A DNA stretch of 7,406 nucleotides from an uncultured Clostridiaceae bacterium (GTDB taxonomy: Bacteria; Bacillota; Clostridia; Lachnospirales; Lachnospiraceae). This document shows positions 5,374 to 7,406 of this stretch, piece after piece (within the stretch, counting starts at the first letter, position 1; each line of letters opens with the position of its first letter). The notes under the pieces are model-generated. The model was not told where the DNA came from. It saw only the letters and a program-made list of their open reading frames with translations, and made no database searches. The DNA lies in NCBI GenBank assembly GCA_947175375.1, contig CAMWMT010000126.1, positions 1-7,406 of the forward strand, in the 5' to 3' direction. The translations under genes were made by a program, and so were the position numbers.

Positions 5374-6592
5374 TCCAGATTTTATTAACCGCCGCCTCCT
5401 GTTCCTGCTTTTTATTACCACGTAAATGCGTATAAACGTCCCTTGTCGTAACTTCCGACGAATGCCCCAGACGGAATGCTACTTCTTTTTCATCTATTCC
5501 GGCTTCATATGCCATTGTTGTGTATGTATGACGTATCTGATGCGGTGTGAAATATTCCAGCTTTTTTCCATTCCTGCTTTCCGCAAAATCATTCTGCTTC
5601 TTCACGATCCTGTGGATCAGGCTGATGATTGCCGGTTCATACCACGCATTCCCATTTACCTGTGTAAAGACCAGATTATTAATCTCTCCAATAACACGAC
5701 CATAATCGTCTACCCGTAAAACCTTTCCTGCCGGACACAGGATCTGCATTTGCAACTGTTTCTGTCTCTTTAAAGCGTTTATAACCGCTTCATTCACTGC
5801 TATTGTCCGTACACCTTTCCTGCTTTTTGTAGTTCCTATAGCAAGTGTGAAACCATACTCTTTCTTCCTGTATCTGTTTAATGATTTGTCAATCGTAACC
5901 TGTGAACGCGAAAAATCTACCGCATCCCATGTAAGTGCACAGGTCTCCCCTACTCTGGTTCCCAGATTAAACAGAACTACAAAAAACGGATAATACCCTG
6001 CAAATTCCTCATCCTGTTTCAGAAAATCCACCAGTAATCTTACCTGTTCCTCTGGAATGGCTTCTCTCTCTCCTGCGTCTACATTAGTAAATTTGATATT
6101 CTTGCAGGGATTTTTTACAATCGCATCATCATCCTCTGCTTCTGAAAAAATAGCTGAAAGACATCCCTTCATATTACTAAGTGTACTTTTCTTACATCCA
6201 TTCTGGATCATCTCATTAAACAACTTCTGACAATGCATTTTCCGTATCTTCCCCATCTGCATCCGCCCTAATTCTGTCCCCAACACATGCGCCTTGTAAT
6301 AAGCCTGATAATTCATAAATGTAGTGGCTTTCCGGGAGGATTTCCCCGCATTTTTACACCAGCATTCGTAATACTGATCCAGCGTCATCTCATTCATTTT
6401 CTTATTGTAAATATTTCCGTTTTCAATTTCAGCGATTAAATTCGCTTCCTTTTTACGAAGAGATGCCAGATCTGTATCGGTAAGGGAATATCTTTTTCCC
6501 GCCACCATCCTTTTGTACACATATCTGTCATTAACTGAATCATAATATTCCCCAACTCTCAGCTTGCGTCCTTTTTTATCTTTTCTCACCAT
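5366..6592 (-). CDS. int: Tn916-type tyrosine recombinase/integrase
   Basis: Site-specific recombinase that would integrate and excise a mobile element by strand exchange through a covalent tyrosine intermediate. The 408-aa product begins MVRKDKKGRKLRVGEYYDSV. An N-terminal arm-type DNA-binding domain (about 1-60) is followed by a SAM-like core-binding domain (about 69-165, from MTLDQYYECW) and the catalytic domain. Catalytic residues are visible as Arg213 (GTRVGE), Lys256 (TTKSRKG), His351 and Arg354 (PHQIRHTYTT), His377 (LGHSS) and Tyr387 (DVYTHL), so it appears intact. The frame is open to 6649, but AGGA lies 7 bases from the ATG at 6592 and family proteins start in this way. It is preceded by an excisionase, as in Tn916. 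Confidence 0.93.
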   Translation of the reverse strand: MVRKDKKGRKLRVGEYYDSVNDRYVYKRMVAGKRYSLTDTDLASLRKKEANLIAEIENGNIYNKKMNEMTLDQYYECWCKNAGKSSRKATTFMNYQAYYKAHVLGTELGRMQMGKIRKMHCQKLFNEMIQNGCKKSTLSNMKGCLSAIFSEAEDDDAIVKNPCKNIKFTNVDAGEREAIPEEQVRLLVDFLKQDEEFAGYYPFFVVLFNLGTRVGETCALTWDAVDFSRSQVTIDKSLNRYRKKEYGFTLAIGTTKSRKGVRTIAVNEAVINALKRQKQLQMQILCPAGKVLRVDDYGRVIGEINNLVFTQVNGNAWYEPAIISLIHRIVKKQNDFAESRNGKKLEYFTPHQIRHTYTTMAYEAGIDEKEVAFRLGHSSEVTTRDVYTHLRGNKKQEQEAAVNKIWIS

Positions 6593-6599
6593 AAAACAA

Positions 6600-6603
6600 T
6601 CCT
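6600..6603 (-). promoter_or_regulatory. Ribosome binding site deciding the int start
   Basis: AGGA (within GGAAAGGCAGGA) is 7 bases from the ATG at 6592. The upstream in-frame ATG at 6649 has no comparable site. Confidence 0.55.
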
Positions 6604-6713
6604 GCCTTTCCATCCATATAAACGGCACTAAATTTTTGCCATCATACATCGCAGATCCATGTGCCGTTCATCATCCTTTTCTGGCATTTTCAAACACCAG
6701 ATATATAAATTAC

Positions 6714-6736
6714 GGAACAGGATGTTATCCTGTCCC
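6714..6736. other. Hairpin in the xis-int gap
   Basis: ACAGGAT, loop GTT, ATCCTGT forms a 7-bp stem (6717-6733), with an outer GG/CC pair after one mismatch. It lies in the 173-base gap between xis and int. No U-tract follows on the minus strand. Nothing else was recognised in this gap. Confidence 0.5.
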
Positions 6737-6765
6737 ATAAGCCACCATTGCATGTCACATATGTA

Positions 6766-6957
6766 TCACTCTTCAAAACTGTCTATATATGCCAGAAAAA
6801 TACTGCGTTTGATACGAAGTGATTTCCCGATTTTTCTGGAAGCTTTGCAGTCCCTTGCCATCTCACGAACTGTGTTCTTCCCGAGATTTGTTAAGCTACA
6901 TGCCATATTGACAGTGATGTATTCTGCGTTAATATCCTCATTCACTCTTTTTCTCAT
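6766..6957 (-). CDS. xis: Excisionase (Tn916 Xis-like winged-helix protein)
   Basis: Small DNA-bending directionality factor that would favour excision by the adjacent integrase. The 63-aa length is close to Tn916 Xis (67 aa). A MerR-like winged helix is visible: YITVNMACSLTNLGKNTVRE (about 13-32) as helix-turn-helix, then a basic wing ASRKIGKSLRIKR (39-51) and a short final helix FLAYIDSFEE. The alignment with Tn916 Xis is by pattern (TxxEAxxxxxIGxNxxRxxA, then G..xxIKR). AAGGAG lies 7 bases before the ATG. Its start overlaps the end of the upstream frame by 20 bases, which suggests translational coupling. It lies 173 bases upstream of int on the same strand. Confidence 0.85.
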   Translation of the reverse strand: MRKRVNEDINAEYITVNMACSLTNLGKNTVREMARDCKASRKIGKSLRIKRSIFLAYIDSFEE

Positions 6958-7357
6958 AGCTGGTCTCCTTCTTCTTTATATACTTCTTATTCACCCCGGA
7001 TACTGTAATGAACTTTTTTTTCCTGGGTCTGCCAAAGCCGCTGTACTGACTTGACAGATTCTCCCGACTCATTCTATTTTCGAGTTCCGTCTCTGCACAT
7101 ACCTCCACAAATCGAATAGCCTCTGAGATTTCCCGGCTTGTTCCTACACAGTGAGGACCCATCAGCAAACAGTGACCTCTTGGAAATGTAACAAGCTTTT
7201 TATATATGGCTTTTTGAACTTGGGGATCATATGCTATCTGCTTACTGACATGCGCCGCTTCTTCTTCTGTCAAACGGAAGAAAAATCGAAAACCGCCCTG
7301 TTTAAATTGTTGAATGACAGGCTCCGAAAAATTCCCTGCCAAAAACTGGGTAATTAG
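6938..7357 (-). pseudogene. Probable 3' fragment of a HerA/VirB4/FtsK-like ATPase gene, 5' end lost
   Basis: The frame is open from the stop at 7391 to the TGA at 6938, but holds no ATG or GTG near its beginning. A TTG at 7342 (134 aa) has no ribosome binding site. The text LITQFLAGNFSEPVIQQFKQ, then GFRFFFRLTEEEAAHVSKQI and KKLVTFPRGHCLLMGP, resembles the last conserved part of HerA/VirB4/FtsK-like ATPases: a TQ sensor motif, an FRLT segment and a PRGxxLxxGP strand. The tail is basic (RPRKKKF, KKYIKKKETSYEKK). I infer a DNA-transfer or translocation ATPase whose 5' portion was removed, perhaps by the insertion sequence suspected at 7358. The family match is by eye and weak; an intact small gene with a TTG start is the alternative. 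Its end overlaps xis by 20 bases. Confidence 0.5.
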
Positions 7358-7406
7358 GGCGTGTTGAATAATGCATAAATCTGTTATAATCTATACATAA
7401 GATTAT
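7357..7406 (+). mobile_element. Possible left end of an insertion sequence (runs off window)
   Basis: From about 7357 the sequence reads GGGCGTGTTGAATAATGCAT. It resembles the type of terminal repeat seen in IS903/IS5-like elements (which contain TGTTGAATAA). It coincides with the point where the ATPase-like frame loses sense and is followed by an inward-facing promoter, as expected ahead of a transposase gene. Neither transposase nor the second end is visible, so this is tentative. Confidence 0.35.
7364..7390 (+). promoter_or_regulatory. Plus-strand extended -10 promoter at the right edge
   Basis: TTGAAT (7364-7369), 15 bases, TATAAT (7385-7390) preceded by TGT, i.e. TGnTATAAT. It reads out of the window, divergent from every gene in view, and implies a plus-strand gene just beyond 7406. 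Confidence 0.5.

Noticed and set aside
6593..6649. Upstream integrase start at 6649
   Set aside because: No ribosome binding site; AGGA is correctly placed for the ATG at 6592 and the extra 19 residues do not look like the family N-terminus.

Overview
The window looks like a low-to-moderate GC Firmicute, most likely a gut Lachnospiraceae (Clostridia). The basis is the gene order ylxM-ffh-rpsP-khpA-rimM-trmD-rplS, the strong AGGAGG-type ribosome binding sites, and protein wording (YlxM, the PD-(D/E)XK protein, the Tn916-type integrase) that I associate with that family. Genus cannot be fixed by eye. All credible genes are on the minus strand, so transcription runs from high to low coordinates.

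Positions 1-4226 hold a housekeeping operon for protein targeting, ribosome assembly and tRNA modification. A near-consensus promoter (4198-4226) drives ylxM, ffh, rpsP (S16), khpA (KH RNA-binding protein), rimM (16S/30S maturation), trmD (tRNA m1G37 methyltransferase) and rplS (L19, cut by the window edge). Spacing is tight at ylxM/ffh (abutting) and rimM/trmD (1-base overlap). Two gaps are long and filled with structure: rpsP-ffh holds a long imperfect hairpin flanked by direct repeats, and rimM-khpA holds two tandem 86-bp units, each predicted to fold into two hairpins, plus a third short hairpin.

Positions 4227-5345 are a transition zone. A 285-aa PD-(D/E)XK nuclease-family gene has its own extended -10 promoter and its own intrinsic terminator. 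Between that terminator and the housekeeping promoter lies a short array of 12-bp repeats.

Positions 5346-7357 look like one end of an integrative element: a Tn916-type tyrosine integrase, a small excisionase, and upstream of them a reading frame with no credible start, which resembles the C-terminal end of a HerA/VirB4/FtsK-like ATPase. The last ~49 bases may be the end of an insertion sequence carrying an outward-facing promoter; it would explain the missing 5' end of that frame. The opposite end of the element and both attachment sites are not visible.

I see no complete novel system here. The items most worth following are the structured tandem repeats inside the essential operon, the rpsP-ffh hairpin, the iteron-like array upstream of the operon, and the broken element end.
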